Shown: positions 19,109 through 29,240, counted from the first letter of the stretch. The stretch is 64,000 bases of DNA from Maricaulis sp. (GCF_030149425.1 NZ_JASBRQ010000002.1:1-64000); one strand, 5' to 3'. The notes: generated by a model not told the origin, from the letters alone. Program-made: numbers and translations.

Positions 19109-20476
19109 ATGAAACACCTGTTTTTTGACCATGCCCTGTTGAAAACCGGCTGGGCCGAACATGTCCGCGTCGCTATCGACGATGATGGCCGGGTGCATTC
19201 GATTGAGCCTGGTACGGCTGCGCAGACAGGCGACAGGCCTCATCGGATCGGCCTGCCCGGCATGGCCAATCTGCACTCCCACGCCTTCCAGCGGGCCATG
19301 GCCGGTCTGAGCGAATTCCGCACGGCAGGACGAGACAGTTTCTGGTCCTGGCGCGAGCTGATGTATCGCTTCGTGGCCCGGCTGGGGCCGGACGATCTCG
19401 AGGCCATCGCCGCCCTGGCCTATTGCGACATGCTGGAAACGGGCTTCACCAGCGTTGGCGAGTTTCACTATCTGCACAATCAACCCGGAGGGCAGCCCTA
19501 TGGCGCCCCCGCCGAGATGAGCGAGCGTATCATCGCGGCGGCGTCCCAGACCGGTATTGCCCTGACGCTGATGCCGGTTCTGTATCGATGGTCCGGCTTT
19601 GACCGCCAGCCGGCACAGCCGCGGCAAGCCCGGTTCACAAATGATCTGGACCGGTATGCCGCCCTTTATAATTCAGCCCGTGATGCTGTCGCGGGCCTGC
19701 CGCGGGCAAAGACCGGCCTGGCGCCGCACTCCCTGCGCGCGGTTGATATGGCGGACCTGCAAGCGCTCCTCAGCCTGGATAAGGGCGCGCCGGTGCATAT
19801 CCACATTGCTGAACAGACCGCGGAGGTCGAAGCCTGCATCGCGGCACACGGGGCGCCCCCTATTGCCTATCTGCTCGACCAGGCAGAGGTGAATGAGGCC
19901 TGGTGCCTGGTACACGCGACCCATATGACCGATGCCGAGACCGATGCCCTGGCCCGCACCCGGGCTGTGGCCGGCCTGTGCCCGATTACCGAGGCCAATC
20001 TGGGCGATGGCATCTTTCCGGCCCCGCGTTTTCTGGCCCGCGATGGCCGTTTCGGTATTGGCAGTGACAGCCATATCCGCATTGACCTCGCCGAAGAGTT
20101 GCGTCTGCTCGAATACGGACACCGCCTGCAGGTCCGTGAACGCAACGTCCTGGCCCGTCCCGGCGAGGACACCGCGAGCGCCCTCTATACCCGCGCCGCT
20201 AAGGGCGGCGCCCAGGCCATCGCCCAGGGCTCCGGCCAGATCGAAACCGGACAGCCGGCCGATATTGTCACCCTCAATCCTGATGCGCCGGTTCTGCGCG
20301 CCAGCGACCCAACTGCGATAATCAGCAGCTGGATATTCAGCGGCGATGGACGCTGCATCGAAACGGTCTATGTCTCTGGCCGGAACATTGTTGAAAACGG
20401 ACGTGCGATAGCACGCGATGAAGTCGAGCGGCGTTTCGGGGCAACGCTGAAACGGCTTCGCAATTGGGCCGGTTAG
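19109..20476 (+). CDS. hutF: Formimidoylglutamate deiminase
   Basis: A 455-residue amidohydrolase that converts N-formimino-L-glutamate to N-formyl-L-glutamate and ammonia. It has the metal HxH in GMANLHSHAFQRAM, the HutF-type GRDSFWSWRELMY, then VHIHIAEQ, HATHMT and IGSDSHIR. Its presence marks the five-step hut pathway, with HutG removing the formyl group. It starts 36 bases after the operator palindrome and is followed three bases later by hutC. Confidence 0.95.
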   Translation: MKHLFFDHALLKTGWAEHVRVAIDDDGRVHSIEPGTAAQTGDRPHRIGLPGMANLHSHAFQRAMAGLSEFRTAGRDSFWSWRELMYRFVARLGPDDLEAIAALAYCDMLETGFTSVGEFHYLHNQPGGQPYGAPAEMSERIIAAASQTGIALTLMPVLYRWSGFDRQPAQPRQARFTNDLDRYAALYNSARDAVAGLPRAKTGLAPHSLRAVDMADLQALLSLDKGAPVHIHIAEQTAEVEACIAAHGAPPIAYLLDQAEVNEAWCLVHATHMTDAETDALARTRAVAGLCPITEANLGDGIFPAPRFLARDGRFGIGSDSHIRIDLAEELRLLEYGHRLQVRERNVLARPGEDTASALYTRAAKGGAQAIAQGSGQIETGQPADIVTLNPDAPVLRASDPTAIISSWIFSGDGRCIETVYVSGRNIVENGRAIARDEVERRFGATLKRLRNWAG

Positions 20477-20479
20477 TCA

Positions 20480-21232
20480 ATGAGTGAATGGCGCGAACAA
20501 CTTGAATTGGACGGACAGGGTGCCGTCTATGAGCAGATCAAACGCGCATTGTCGGTCAATATCCGATCGGGAGATTGGGCGCCGGGTCACCGTGTCCCGG
20601 GCGAAGAAGACCTCGCCGACCATTTTGGCGCCGCCCGCATGACGGTCCACCGCGCCCTGCGCGAGCTGACCGATGAAGGGTTGATCATCCGGCGCCGCCG
20701 GGCCGGCAGTTTTGTCGCCCTGCCCCCGCCACCCGCTGCGATGCTGGAAATCGTCGACATGTCCAGCCTCATTCCGGGCCGCGGCCAGCGTTATAGCTAT
20801 GAGTGCCTGGTCAATGAGACGATCTCTGCCGACGAGGAAACGGCCAAGCGCATGCGCCTTGAGCCCGGCAGCCCGGTGCAGCGTATCCTGTGCCGGCATT
20901 ATGCCGATGAAGATGTGGTCGAGCTGGAAGAACGCTGGATCAACCTCACCCTTCTGCCCGAGGCCCGTTCAGCGGCCTTTGACCGCTCAAGCCCGGGCGC
21001 CTGGTTGCTTTCGGTCGCCCCCTGGACCGAGGCTGAGCACACAGTGTCTGCACATAATGCGGATACGGTCACGGCAGAGCGGCTGGACACGGCAATCGGG
21101 CAAGCCTGCCTGATCCTTGAACGCCGCACGTTCCAGGCGCAAAGCGTTGTGACTTATGCTCGTTTGACCCATCCAGGCGACCGTCACAGCATGAGTGAAC
21201 GATTCATCCCGGGCAATGGTTCGCAATCGTAA
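20480..21232 (+). CDS. hutC: Histidine utilisation repressor, GntR/HutC family
   Basis: A 250-residue regulator with an N-terminal winged helix (VPGEEDLADHFGAARMTVHRALRELTDEGLI, given here as positions 36-66 by its key residues) and a C-terminal UTRA ligand domain (about 85-240) that binds urocanate in characterised relatives. It is co-transcribed with hutF (three-base gap) and so would be autoregulated through the palindrome at 19052-19073. Confidence 0.93.
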   Translation: MSEWREQLELDGQGAVYEQIKRALSVNIRSGDWAPGHRVPGEEDLADHFGAARMTVHRALRELTDEGLIIRRRRAGSFVALPPPPAAMLEIVDMSSLIPGRGQRYSYECLVNETISADEETAKRMRLEPGSPVQRILCRHYADEDVVELEERWINLTLLPEARSAAFDRSSPGAWLLSVAPWTEAEHTVSAHNADTVTAERLDTAIGQACLILERRTFQAQSVVTYARLTHPGDRHSMSERFIPGNGSQS

Positions 21233-21323
21233 TAAATTGCTTCAGACCATCGCATAAATCATTCACGACCTTAAACGACCGAATTTCCCGAATCGTGCGT
21301 TACACGCTAGGGAGGCTGTCGTT

Positions 21324-21575
21324 ATGCGTACCATTCTTGTCTATATCGTCCTGGCATTCGCCGTGTTTTTCCTGCCGCCGCTGACCGAGAGCGGCGCCCA
21401 GTCCATGCTCGGCTTACGGGCGGATAGCGGCCATCAAATGCTCGATGAATGCGCCACGTTCGCGCGCTTCAATCCAGCGTACGACGGCGACAATGTCATG
21501 CTCGGGGTCGATATAGACCATGTTGGCCCCTGCCCCCAGATAAGCGAAACTCGTTTGCGGAGCAGCCTCTACTGA
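21324..21575 (+). CDS. Doubtful small ORF with N-terminal membrane segment
   Basis: An 83-codon frame with GGGAGG ten bases before its ATG and a convincing hydrophobic N terminus (MRTILVYIVLAFAVFFLPPL). After about 30 codons it runs antisense into the serine hydrolase gene, and the rest has no protein-like character. It may be a small membrane peptide, or the surviving 5' end of a gene whose remainder was lost. I cannot decide between these. Confidence 0.3.
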   Translation: MRTILVYIVLAFAVFFLPPLTESGAQSMLGLRADSGHQMLDECATFARFNPAYDGDNVMLGVDIDHVGPCPQISETRLRSSLY

Positions 21576-22604
21576 GATCGTCGCACCGTCGATATCGGGG
21601 CGATTGAGGAAGAAGTTCATATAGCCATAGTGCGGCGCCATAGCGGTCGGGGTCAGCGACGCCTCGAACCAGTCTTCCGACAAGATCTGTTCACCGCCCC
21701 AATTGCCGCGATGCAAGCCCAACAGGCCCAGCCGGGCCTGGTCATAGGCGGACAGCATCATGCCGCCGCCCCAATGACCGCCGCCTGAGACCGACCACAT
21801 GCGTTCCCCGTCGATCTCGACATAGGAATTGTGATAGCCGTGCCATTCCCACGTCCCGGATGAACCGATCGGCTCCATGATTTCTTCCGCCAGCACATCC
21901 GGCAGCGGCCGCTCGAACACGTGCAGGGCGGCGAGCGCCAGCGCGTTGACCCGGACGTCATTATACTCCCACGCCGCACCCGGCTCTGGCGGACCGGCCA
22001 CCAGGTCGCGCGCTGGGTTGTCACGGGCCGGGCGATCGGCCCAGGCCGGCTTGTCCCACAACGTGCCCCACCAGCCCGAAGTCTGGCGCAGCATCTGATC
22101 CCAGGTAATGGCGCGGTTATGCTCGGTCTGGAACAGCGGATCGCTAACATAGTCGGAGACGCGGTCATCGACGCTGGCGATCAGCCCGTCATCAACAGCA
22201 ATGCCGACGACATGGCTCAGGAAGGTCTTGGAGATCGAAAAGGTCATGTCGACCCGGTCCAGATCTCCCCATTCAGCGACGATATAGCCATCGCGCAGAA
22301 TAATCCCCGCCGGACCACCGCGGCGGCGCAACTCACCGAGCGGGCTGGAATGCGGCTCGAACGCCCAGGTCAGCGGCACCATGACCGAGAGGTCGCGGAC
22401 ATCCACGCCCTCCCAGCCGTCGCGAGGCCGGGTTTCATTATCGATCGCGAACTGGACCGCGGCCTGCAGCGCATCGGGATCGAAACCGAGGGTTTCCGGG
22501 GCCCGCCTCTCCCAGGCCTCATCGCCGCGCGGCGGCCAATAATCCTGGGCCCACCCGGTCGACGCGACCAGACACAGTCCGAGACCCGCAATAACAGCCC
22601 GCAT
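21414..22604 (-). CDS. Exported serine hydrolase (beta-lactamase/class C-like)
   Basis: A 396-residue protein with a signal peptide (MRAVIAGLGLCLVASTGWAQ) and the serine beta-lactamase/penicillin-binding fold. The SxxK nucleophile is in MTFSISKTFLSH, the second motif is in WEYNDVRVNALA, and VSGGGHWGGGM lies in the active-site region. Such proteins act as esterases, peptidases or D-amino-acid hydrolases rather than true beta-lactamases. RBS GGGAGGG is six bases from the ATG. It starts 20 bases after the TonB receptor gene and is surely co-transcribed with it, suggesting periplasmic processing of the imported substrate. Confidence 0.85.
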   Translation of the reverse strand: MRAVIAGLGLCLVASTGWAQDYWPPRGDEAWERRAPETLGFDPDALQAAVQFAIDNETRPRDGWEGVDVRDLSVMVPLTWAFEPHSSPLGELRRRGGPAGIILRDGYIVAEWGDLDRVDMTFSISKTFLSHVVGIAVDDGLIASVDDRVSDYVSDPLFQTEHNRAITWDQMLRQTSGWWGTLWDKPAWADRPARDNPARDLVAGPPEPGAAWEYNDVRVNALALAALHVFERPLPDVLAEEIMEPIGSSGTWEWHGYHNSYVEIDGERMWSVSGGGHWGGGMMLSAYDQARLGLLGLHRGNWGGEQILSEDWFEASLTPTAMAPHYGYMNFFLNRPDIDGATISVEAAPQTSFAYLGAGANMVYIDPEHDIVAVVRWIEARERGAFIEHLMAAIRP

Positions 22605-22624
22605 AACAACCCTCCCCGGTCGTC

Positions 22625-24604
22625 CTAGTATTCCCAGCGCAGCCCGATGCTGACCGCACGCGGCTCACCCGGGAAATAACGATCATTGCCGAAGGCGAAA
22701 TCCGCCCGTTCGGCATAACGCGTATCGAACGCATTGCGCACCGCGATGAAACCGGTCAGGCCCTCATTGAAGTCATGCCGGGCGCGCAGATTGACCACAT
22801 CATGCCCGTCATAAGCACGGGTATTGGCGGCATTGGTCTGGTATTCGCCGACATGGACCCATTCCGCCGCAAGACGGGTCGAGGCGGTGACCTCCCAGTT
22901 CAGGCGCGCATTCCAGAGCCATTCCGGAGCGGTATCGATGGCCGCGCCATCGCGGACCACTTCGCTCTGATTGCCGACATTGCGGTCAAAGGCATAGCGG
23001 TGCTCGGCCCAGACCGCCCCCAGATCGAGGCGTAGACCTGGCGATAGCGGGTAGGACAATTCCAGCTCAACACCGTCATGCGTGGTCTTGCCATCGGTGA
23101 CATTGAACCCGTCGGCATCGCGGAAGAAGACATTCTCCTTGGTCATGGAGAAAGCGACGACTTCCAGCCGCCCACCGGAGGCAAAACCCCGGCGATAGCC
23201 CAGCTCGATACTGTCAATCGTCTCCGGATCGATCTCGTCGATAATCTGGTTGGGCTGCAGCCGGTACAGCTCCGCCGTCTGCGGCGCCCGGGCGCCGCGG
23301 GCGATACGGCCAAACACGCTCGCGGCGGCATCAACGCTCCAGTTGAAACCGAGATGCGGTGTCACCGTGGTGAAGTCATCCTCACGATCAGCCAGGCGCA
23401 GGAAGCGGCCAACGACATTGTCGTCCAGCGCATTGCGATAATCATAGCGCGTATGCTCGACGCGCAGACCGGCCTGAAGGTCGAGCCTGTCGCTCAGCGA
23501 CCACCGGGTCTGGCCATAGACGGCCGCGACATCGGCATCGACGTCGTAATCATAATGATCGCCCTGGACAAAGGAGAAGATCGTCGGACGCTCCTGGGTC
23601 TCACGCAGATAGCCCCGTGTGCGGTCAATATCGGCACCGAGAACCAACGCAATTCCGTCCCAGTTCCGGTTGAAAGAGGCCTGAAAGCCAACGCTATCAT
23701 GACCACTTTCCTCCAGCGCCTCGGAGGGCAGGAAGTGCATCAGGAAGTCCATGGCATTGCTGCGCAGATAGGGTGTCAGCGTCCAGTCCCACGCACCCGC
23801 CCGCCCGTCCAGGCGCAGGCTCGCACGCACGGCATAGGCATCCCGGAAAGCTTCCGGATCGCCATTGACCCGCGAGGCCGCTTCATCCTTGTAGGCATCC
23901 GTGCCGAAGATGAAACCGGCTGTCTCCTGGTTGAGATTGACGGCCGAAAGGGTTAAGCGCCAATCGACATCGCTGGCCGTTCCGTTCAAGCGCACCACAC
24001 CCGATTGGCGATCCAGGCCGGCCGCATCACGCCAGCCATCCTCGTGCTGCAGGCCAAGAGCGACATAGCCGCCCTGCCAGGCGCTCATCCCGCGTCCGCG
24101 ATAACGCCCGAATGAGCCGGCCTCGGCTTCGAGATAATTGGACCCCGCCTCCGGCAGCCGCAGATTGATCACGCCATGCAGGCCATTGGAGCCTTGCAGC
24201 GCACTGCCCGGCCCGCGCAGCACCTCGATACCGTCAGCGAGCGCCGGAACAGCCTCGAACAGCCCGTTTACATTGGAAAAACCTGCCGCACGCAGGGGCA
24301 CACCGTCTTCCAGATACAGGAATGACCCGGCACCCGCGCCGCCGGTCAGCACCGGCGAACGGATGGCCGTCAGATGCTCGGCCCCATTGCCCCGGTGCAG
24401 ATAAGCCCCCGGCACCCGGTTGATAAGCTCGGCCGGATGCTGGGCACCGGTTTCGATAATCGCTTCAGCATCAACAATTCCGGCAGCGAGCACAGCGCTG
24501 TCACGCGCCTCCCCGGTCCGGTCGGCGGTGACGATAATGGTTTCCTGGGCCAGTGCGGGGGCACTCGCCAGGGCAAGCAGGACGCTGACAATTGGCTGTT
24601 TCAT
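22625..24604 (-). CDS. TonB-dependent outer membrane receptor (659 aa)
   Basis: Signal peptide MKQPIVSVLLALASAPALAQ, TonB box region ETIIVTADR, plug domain with VPGAYLHRGNGAEHLTAIRSP and IEVLRGPGSALQGSNGLHGVIN, and a 22-stranded barrel ending in LRWEY. At 659 residues it is in the size range of siderophore or cobalamin receptors. It begins 32 bases after the hisIE stop with no terminator visible between them, so read-through from the his operon is possible. The ATG has no clear Shine-Dalgarno sequence. Substrate unknown. Confidence 0.9.
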   Translation of the reverse strand: MKQPIVSVLLALASAPALAQETIIVTADRTGEARDSAVLAAGIVDAEAIIETGAQHPAELINRVPGAYLHRGNGAEHLTAIRSPVLTGGAGAGSFLYLEDGVPLRAAGFSNVNGLFEAVPALADGIEVLRGPGSALQGSNGLHGVINLRLPEAGSNYLEAEAGSFGRYRGRGMSAWQGGYVALGLQHEDGWRDAAGLDRQSGVVRLNGTASDVDWRLTLSAVNLNQETAGFIFGTDAYKDEAASRVNGDPEAFRDAYAVRASLRLDGRAGAWDWTLTPYLRSNAMDFLMHFLPSEALEESGHDSVGFQASFNRNWDGIALVLGADIDRTRGYLRETQERPTIFSFVQGDHYDYDVDADVAAVYGQTRWSLSDRLDLQAGLRVEHTRYDYRNALDDNVVGRFLRLADREDDFTTVTPHLGFNWSVDAAASVFGRIARGARAPQTAELYRLQPNQIIDEIDPETIDSIELGYRRGFASGGRLEVVAFSMTKENVFFRDADGFNVTDGKTTHDGVELELSYPLSPGLRLDLGAVWAEHRYAFDRNVGNQSEVVRDGAAIDTAPEWLWNARLNWEVTASTRLAAEWVHVGEYQTNAANTRAYDGHDVVNLRARHDFNEGLTGFIAVRNAFDTRYAERADFAFGNDRYFPGEPRAVSIGLRWEY

Positions 24605-24636
24605 GCCGCGCAAGCTAGGCCGCAATGCCGATATGT

Positions 24637-25260
24637 CTACTTTTTGGCTGCGCGCACCGCATGGCGGCTGCGAAGCAGATCGATGCAATCATCCAGGCTG
24701 AGATCGCGCGACTCGAGCAGGACCATGAGGTGGAAGAGCAGATCTGCGGCTTCCCCGACCAGCGCCTCATCATTTTCCGAGACCGCGGCCATAGCCACTT
24801 CGACGCCCTCTTCACCGACTTTTTGCGCCGGTTTTTTCGGCGCCTTGGCCAGCAGGTCACCGACATAGGAGCCCTTGGGCTTCTCCTTGCGGCGCTTCTT
24901 GATGATCGACCGCAGATGGGCGAGGAAACCCAGTCCCGGCGCCGGGTCATCGCCGAAGCAGGACACAGTGTCGAGATGACAGGCCGGGCCTTTCGGCTTG
25001 ACCTCGACCAGCAGGGTATCGGTATCGCAATCGGCGCTGATCCTCACCAGCTTGAAGGTATTGCCCGAGCTCTCCCCCTTCATCCACAGCCGTTGCTTGG
25101 TGCGGCTGAAGAAGTGGACTTTCTTGGTCTCCTGTGTCTTCTCGAGCGCTTCGGCATTCATGTAACCGAGCATGAGAACCTGGCGCGTCGCCACATCCTG
25201 AATAATCGCCGGGATCAGGCCGTCGACCTTCTCCCAGTTCAGAGACTTCACCTTGATCAT
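24637..25260 (-). CDS. hisIE: Bifunctional phosphoribosyl-AMP cyclohydrolase / phosphoribosyl-ATP pyrophosphatase
   Basis: 207 residues: HisI domain at about 1-115 ([25 protein letters not shown] with metal-binding Asp and Cys residues, at positions 77-101) and HisE domain at about 116-207 ([31 protein letters not shown]). It catalyses steps 2 and 3 of histidine synthesis. Last his gene; its ATG overlaps the hisF stop in ATGA. Confidence 0.96.
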   Translation of the reverse strand: MIKVKSLNWEKVDGLIPAIIQDVATRQVLMLGYMNAEALEKTQETKKVHFFSRTKQRLWMKGESSGNTFKLVRISADCDTDTLLVEVKPKGPACHLDTVSCFGDDPAPGLGFLAHLRSIIKKRRKEKPKGSYVGDLLAKAPKKPAQKVGEEGVEVAMAAVSENDEALVGEAADLLFHLMVLLESRDLSLDDCIDLLRSRHAVRAAKK

Positions 25261-26024
25261 GGCCGAATCGAAATCCCCTCGGCGATCAGATAGGACTTCA
25301 ATTCGCCTATACCGATCAGACTTTTATGAAAAACGCTGGCAGCCAGCGCGGCATCCACATTGGCGCGTTCGAAGACGGTTTTGAAGTGGTCTTTTCGCCC
25401 GGCCCCGCCAGAGGCCACCAGAGGCGTCGGACAGATTTCCCGGGCCGCAGCGAGCTGATCAATGTCATAGCCATCGCGCACCCCGTCCTGGTCCATGCAG
25501 TTGAGCACGACCTCGCCGGCACCGCGATCAATTCCCTCGCGCAGCCAGTCCAGCGTATTGCGGCCAGCCAGCTGGGTCTTGTCCGGATCACCGGTGTATT
25601 GGTGCACCCGCCAATCGCCTTCGATCGTCTTGCTATCGACCCCGAGCACAACACACTGGCTGCCGAATTCGCGCGCCAGCGCGTCGATCAGCTCAGGGGT
25701 CTCAAGCGCCGGTGAATTGATCGAGATCTTGTCCGCTCCGGCGAACAATCGTGCCCGCGCATCATCAACAGAGCGAATACCGCCAGCGACACAGAACGGG
25801 ATGTCGATGACCGACGAGACCGCACTGATCCAGGCCGGCTCCACCGTGTCACCGCGGGCACTGGCGGCAATATCGTAGAAGACCAGCTCATCGGCGCCCT
25901 CTTCGGCATAGCGCGAGGCCAGGGCGACAATATCGCCGACATCCTCGTGATCCCGGAAACGCACGCCCTTGACGACACGGCCGTCACGGACGTCGAGGCA
26001 GGGGATTATGCGCCGCGCGAGCAT
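25257..26024 (-). CDS. hisF: Imidazole glycerol phosphate synthase, cyclase subunit
   Basis: A 255-residue (beta/alpha)8 barrel with the two catalytic aspartates Asp11 ([10 protein letters not shown]) and Asp130 (VLGVDSKT) at the canonical positions. It uses ammonia from HisH to form imidazole glycerol phosphate and AICAR. The ATG at 26024 overlaps the hisA end by 19 bases; the frame extends 22 codons further but the [15 protein letters not shown] start matches the family. Confidence 0.97.
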   Translation of the reverse strand: MLARRIIPCLDVRDGRVVKGVRFRDHEDVGDIVALASRYAEEGADELVFYDIAASARGDTVEPAWISAVSSVIDIPFCVAGGIRSVDDARARLFAGADKISINSPALETPELIDALAREFGSQCVVLGVDSKTIEGDWRVHQYTGDPDKTQLAGRNTLDWLREGIDRGAGEVVLNCMDQDGVRDGYDIDQLAAAREICPTPLVASGGAGRKDHFKTVFERANVDAALAASVFHKSLIGIGELKSYLIAEGISIRP

Positions 26025-26740
26025 GCCAGAGCCTCCTCCAGGGTGAATTTGCCTTCGTAAATGGCGCGGCCCGTGACCGCACCTGCACAACCGGCATCGC
26101 GCAAGGCTTCGAGGTCGGCAAGGGATGACACACCACCGGAGGCCTGCCAGTCGACATCGGGATATTTGCGCATGAGACGGGTATAAAGCTGGCCGTTGGG
26201 ACCGCTGAGATCGCCGTCACGGGCGATATCGGTCACGAGGCCATGCTGTAGATCACTGCCCGCATAGGCGGCAATCACATCGTCGATTGTCACGGTCAGG
26301 ACATCGGTCCATCCGCGCACAGCCGGACGATAATCGCCATTGATGTACTGCACGTCGAGCGCCAGCGTGATGCGCTCAGCCCCGAACCGGTCAAGCCAGG
26401 GCAGAACCGTCTCGGGCTGGGTAATCGCAAGCGAGCCGATCACGACGCGGCTGACGCCCATATCGAGCAGAGCCTCGATGTCCGCGGTTTCGCGGACACC
26501 GCCGCCGGCCTGGACCTCGATGCCCGTAGCGGCGATGGCCTCGATGGCAGCGGACTGGCCGCGCTTGCCGTCGCGCGCACCGGCCAGGTCAACGACATGG
26601 ATCCACTCACTGCCCGCGGTTTTGAAGGTCTCCGCGACGGCGCCGGGATTATCGCCATAAACGGTGACGGCGTTGAAATCGCCCTTGAGCAGACGAACGA
26701 CGCCGCCGTCCAGCAGATCGATGGCGGGATAGAGAATCAT
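26006..26740 (-). CDS. hisA: Phosphoribosylformimino-AICAR ribotide isomerase
   Basis: A 244-residue TIM-barrel isomerase with Asp8 in [14 protein letters not shown] and the second catalytic Asp near 129 ([10 protein letters not shown]). Fourth step of histidine synthesis. Its ATG overlaps the hisH stop (ATGA), and it overlaps hisF downstream. Confidence 0.97.
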   Translation of the reverse strand: MILYPAIDLLDGGVVRLLKGDFNAVTVYGDNPGAVAETFKTAGSEWIHVVDLAGARDGKRGQSAAIEAIAATGIEVQAGGGVRETADIEALLDMGVSRVVIGSLAITQPETVLPWLDRFGAERITLALDVQYINGDYRPAVRGWTDVLTVTIDDVIAAYAGSDLQHGLVTDIARDGDLSGPNGQLYTRLMRKYPDVDWQASGGVSSLADLEALRDAGCAGAVTGRAIYEGKFTLEEALACSRGA

Positions 26741-27336
26741 GCGTCCAGCTCCGCGAAATTCTTCAGGATTTGCGCTCCGGCAGTAGCCGAGCGTTCAGGG
26801 TGGAATTGGCAGCCCCAGACATGCCCCTGGCGCACAATGGCGGAACAATCAGCGCCATAGGACGTGGACGCCAGGGTGTAGGAGCCGACCGGGGCGTAAA
26901 AACCGTGCACGAAATAGACGTACTCCCCGGGCTTGATACCGCCGAGCAGCGGATCATCCGGACTGCGCAGATCGAGCGTGTTCCAACCCATATGCGGCCA
27001 GACACTTCCCGCTTCACGCGGCAATTTCTCTACGGCGCCATCGATCAGGCCGAGGCAGTCGATATCGTCTTCCGCAGACCGGCTGAACAGGAGCTGCATG
27101 CCCAGACAGATACCCATCAGGGGACGGGTATCGCCGGCCAGCACCTCAGCCCAGCCGCTACGTTCCAGCTGCTCCATCGCCGGTCGGGCCGAACCAACGC
27201 CGGGCAGGATCAGACGATCGCAGTCAGCAAGGTCATCCGGGGTCACGCCGGTCCGGTAATCCAGACCGGCACGCTCCAGTGCGAAACGGACCGATGCGAG
27301 ATTGGCGCAACGCGTATCAATCAGCCCGATCGTCAT
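26737..27336 (-). CDS. hisH: Imidazole glycerol phosphate synthase, glutaminase subunit
   Basis: A 199-residue class I glutamine amidotransferase. The nucleophile Cys77 is in MGICLGMQLL, and the His-Glu pair is in CQFHPERS near the C terminus. It supplies ammonia to HisF. The ATG overlaps the hisDB stop in ATGA. Confidence 0.96.
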   Translation of the reverse strand: MTIGLIDTRCANLASVRFALERAGLDYRTGVTPDDLADCDRLILPGVGSARPAMEQLERSGWAEVLAGDTRPLMGICLGMQLLFSRSAEDDIDCLGLIDGAVEKLPREAGSVWPHMGWNTLDLRSPDDPLLGGIKPGEYVYFVHGFYAPVGSYTLASTSYGADCSAIVRQGHVWGCQFHPERSATAGAQILKNFAELDA

Positions 27337-29231
27337 GCCAGGTGCTCCTTGGTTGACGGCAGGCGGTCACCTTCAACACGCACGGCCTGACGCAGGGCCC
27401 GGCCAAAGGCCTTGAACGAGCCTTCGATCATGTGGTGGGCATTCTCGCCCTCGACTTTGACATGGATGGCCGCCTTCAGGCTTTCCGCTATGGAGCGGAA
27501 GCAATGGGCAGTCATTTCGACCGGGAATTCACCGACGCTTTCGCCCGGAATATCGCCTTCGAACTTGGCAAACGGCCGTCCGGACAGGTCGATCCAGACC
27601 CCGGCGCGGGTTTCGTCCATCGGCACTTCAAATCCGAAACGGGCGATGCCGCGCTTGTCGCCGAGCGCCTCACCCAGCGCCTCGCCAAAGGTCAGGCAGA
27701 CATCCTCGATGGTGTGGTGCGCATCGATTTCCAGATCACCTTCAACAGAAACCCGCAGCGCGATACCGGCGTGCCGCGCGATCTGATCCAGCATGTGGTC
27801 GAAATAGCCCACCCCCGTATCGATCTGGCTGGGACCGTCCTGGTCGAGATTGATCGACACTTCGACATCGGTCTCGGCGGTCTTGCGCCGCTTTGCCGCC
27901 GCACGAACCGTCGGCTTGGTCTGTTCGACGCGCTGCGCCTCGGCCGCCTCGCGCCGCAGGCGCATGGCCAGGGCATGGGCATCCAGCCCTTCGATTTCTG
28001 CCAGGCGCTCAACCGTGGGCGCAATCCGGCGCGCACCGTCGGCCGTCGCACGTAAAATGGTCGTGGTCTTCTGAAACGCCTCGACCGTTACCCCGCCATA
28101 AGCCCGCGCCGCACCGCCGGTCGGCAAGGTGTGATTGGGGCCAGCAGCATAGTCACCGGCGGCTTCCGGGGTCCAGGCACCGACGAAAATCGAACCGGCA
28201 TGGCGGATCATTCCGACCAGTTCCTCCGCCTCGGCGGTCTGGATAATCAGGTGCTCGGCCGCGTAGGCATTGGCGACCTCAGCCATACCCGCACGCGACC
28301 CGCAAACAATACTGCGTGACTTGGCCAGGGCGGCGCGGGCAATCTCGGCGCGCGGCAAGCTCTCAAGCTGAGCTTCTATCGCGGTGAGAAAACGCGCATT
28401 ATTATCGGCATTATCAGTGACCAGAATGACCTGAGCATTGGGATCGTGCTCGGCCTGGCTCAGCAGGTCGGCGGCAACGAAATCGGCGCGCGCCGTGGCA
28501 TCTGCAACAACCATCACCTCGCTCGGGCCAGCTGGCAAATCCGTCCCCGGACCTCCCGGCAGAGCCGAGACATAGGCCTTGGCCGCAGCAACATAGGCAT
28601 TGCCCGGGCCGTAGATCTTGTCCGCGCGCGGCAAGCCGGCGGCTCCGGTAGAGAGCGCTGCAATCGCCTGCGCACCGCCGATCGCGTAAACTTCATCAAG
28701 GCCGAGCAGGCCGGCTGCGCCGAGAACGGTCTCATTGAGCTTGCCATCCGGTCCGGGCGGGCTGACCACCACGATGCGCGGCACCCCTGCCAGCTGCGCC
28801 GGTACGGCCAGCATGATCAGGGTTGAGACCAGAGGCGCCGACCCGGCCGGCACATAGAGCGCGGCGACATCAACCGGGCCGGCCCTGCGGCTGGCCGTCA
28901 GACCGGGCCAGGTTTCAACGGCGTACTCGCTATAGCCCTGGCGGACGTGAAAACGACGAACCGCATCGGCCGCGGACTTGATCGCCTCCTTGTCCTGCGC
29001 GGATAAAGCATCACGCGCCGCCCGGATGTCGTCTGCAGCAATACGGAAATCCTGCGGAGCGTGCCCGTCCAGTTTTTCGGCGTAGGACCGGACCGCATCG
29101 CCGCCCTTGGCCCGGATCGCATCGACGATCTCTCGGGCAGCCGCATCCGCGGCGCCGGTCTCGGCCGGCCGCGCCAGAGCCGCCTCGCGGGCTGCGGCGT
29201 CGGCCTCGTCCCAGTTGATAGTCCTCAACAT
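27333..29231 (-). CDS. hisDB: Fused histidinol dehydrogenase - imidazoleglycerol-phosphate dehydratase
   Basis: A single uninterrupted 632-residue frame. Residues 1-428 are HisD, with zinc ligands Gln259, His262, Asp360 and His419 and catalytic Glu326-His327 at exactly the E. coli numbering. Residues about 445-632 are HisB, with DHMLDQIARH (His479), DAHHTIED (505-510) and ENAHHMIEGSFKAFGRALR (597-615), the metal-binding blocks of the dehydratase. The joint (about 425-445) is charged and Ala/Arg/Lys-rich, and keeps no start codon with an RBS for HisB alone. It catalyses the last two oxidations of the pathway (HisD) and step 6 (HisB). The operon order G-D-B-H-A-F-IE equals E. coli G-D-C-B-H-A-F-I without hisC, so loss of hisC could have joined the two genes. 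Confidence 0.95.
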   Translation of the reverse strand: MLRTINWDEADAAAREAALARPAETGAADAAAREIVDAIRAKGGDAVRSYAEKLDGHAPQDFRIAADDIRAARDALSAQDKEAIKSAADAVRRFHVRQGYSEYAVETWPGLTASRRAGPVDVAALYVPAGSAPLVSTLIMLAVPAQLAGVPRIVVVSPPGPDGKLNETVLGAAGLLGLDEVYAIGGAQAIAALSTGAAGLPRADKIYGPGNAYVAAAKAYVSALPGGPGTDLPAGPSEVMVVADATARADFVAADLLSQAEHDPNAQVILVTDNADNNARFLTAIEAQLESLPRAEIARAALAKSRSIVCGSRAGMAEVANAYAAEHLIIQTAEAEELVGMIRHAGSIFVGAWTPEAAGDYAAGPNHTLPTGGAARAYGGVTVEAFQKTTTILRATADGARRIAPTVERLAEIEGLDAHALAMRLRREAAEAQRVEQTKPTVRAAAKRRKTAETDVEVSINLDQDGPSQIDTGVGYFDHMLDQIARHAGIALRVSVEGDLEIDAHHTIEDVCLTFGEALGEALGDKRGIARFGFEVPMDETRAGVWIDLSGRPFAKFEGDIPGESVGEFPVEMTAHCFRSIAESLKAAIHVKVEGENAHHMIEGSFKAFGRALRQAVRVEGDRLPSTKEHLA

Positions 29232-29240
29232 GTCCGGCCC

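Noticed and set aside
21414-22604. The serine hydrolase as an antibiotic-resistance beta-lactamase
   Set aside because: SxxK is also present in esterases and peptidases of the same fold, and linkage to a TonB receptor suggests a nutritional role.
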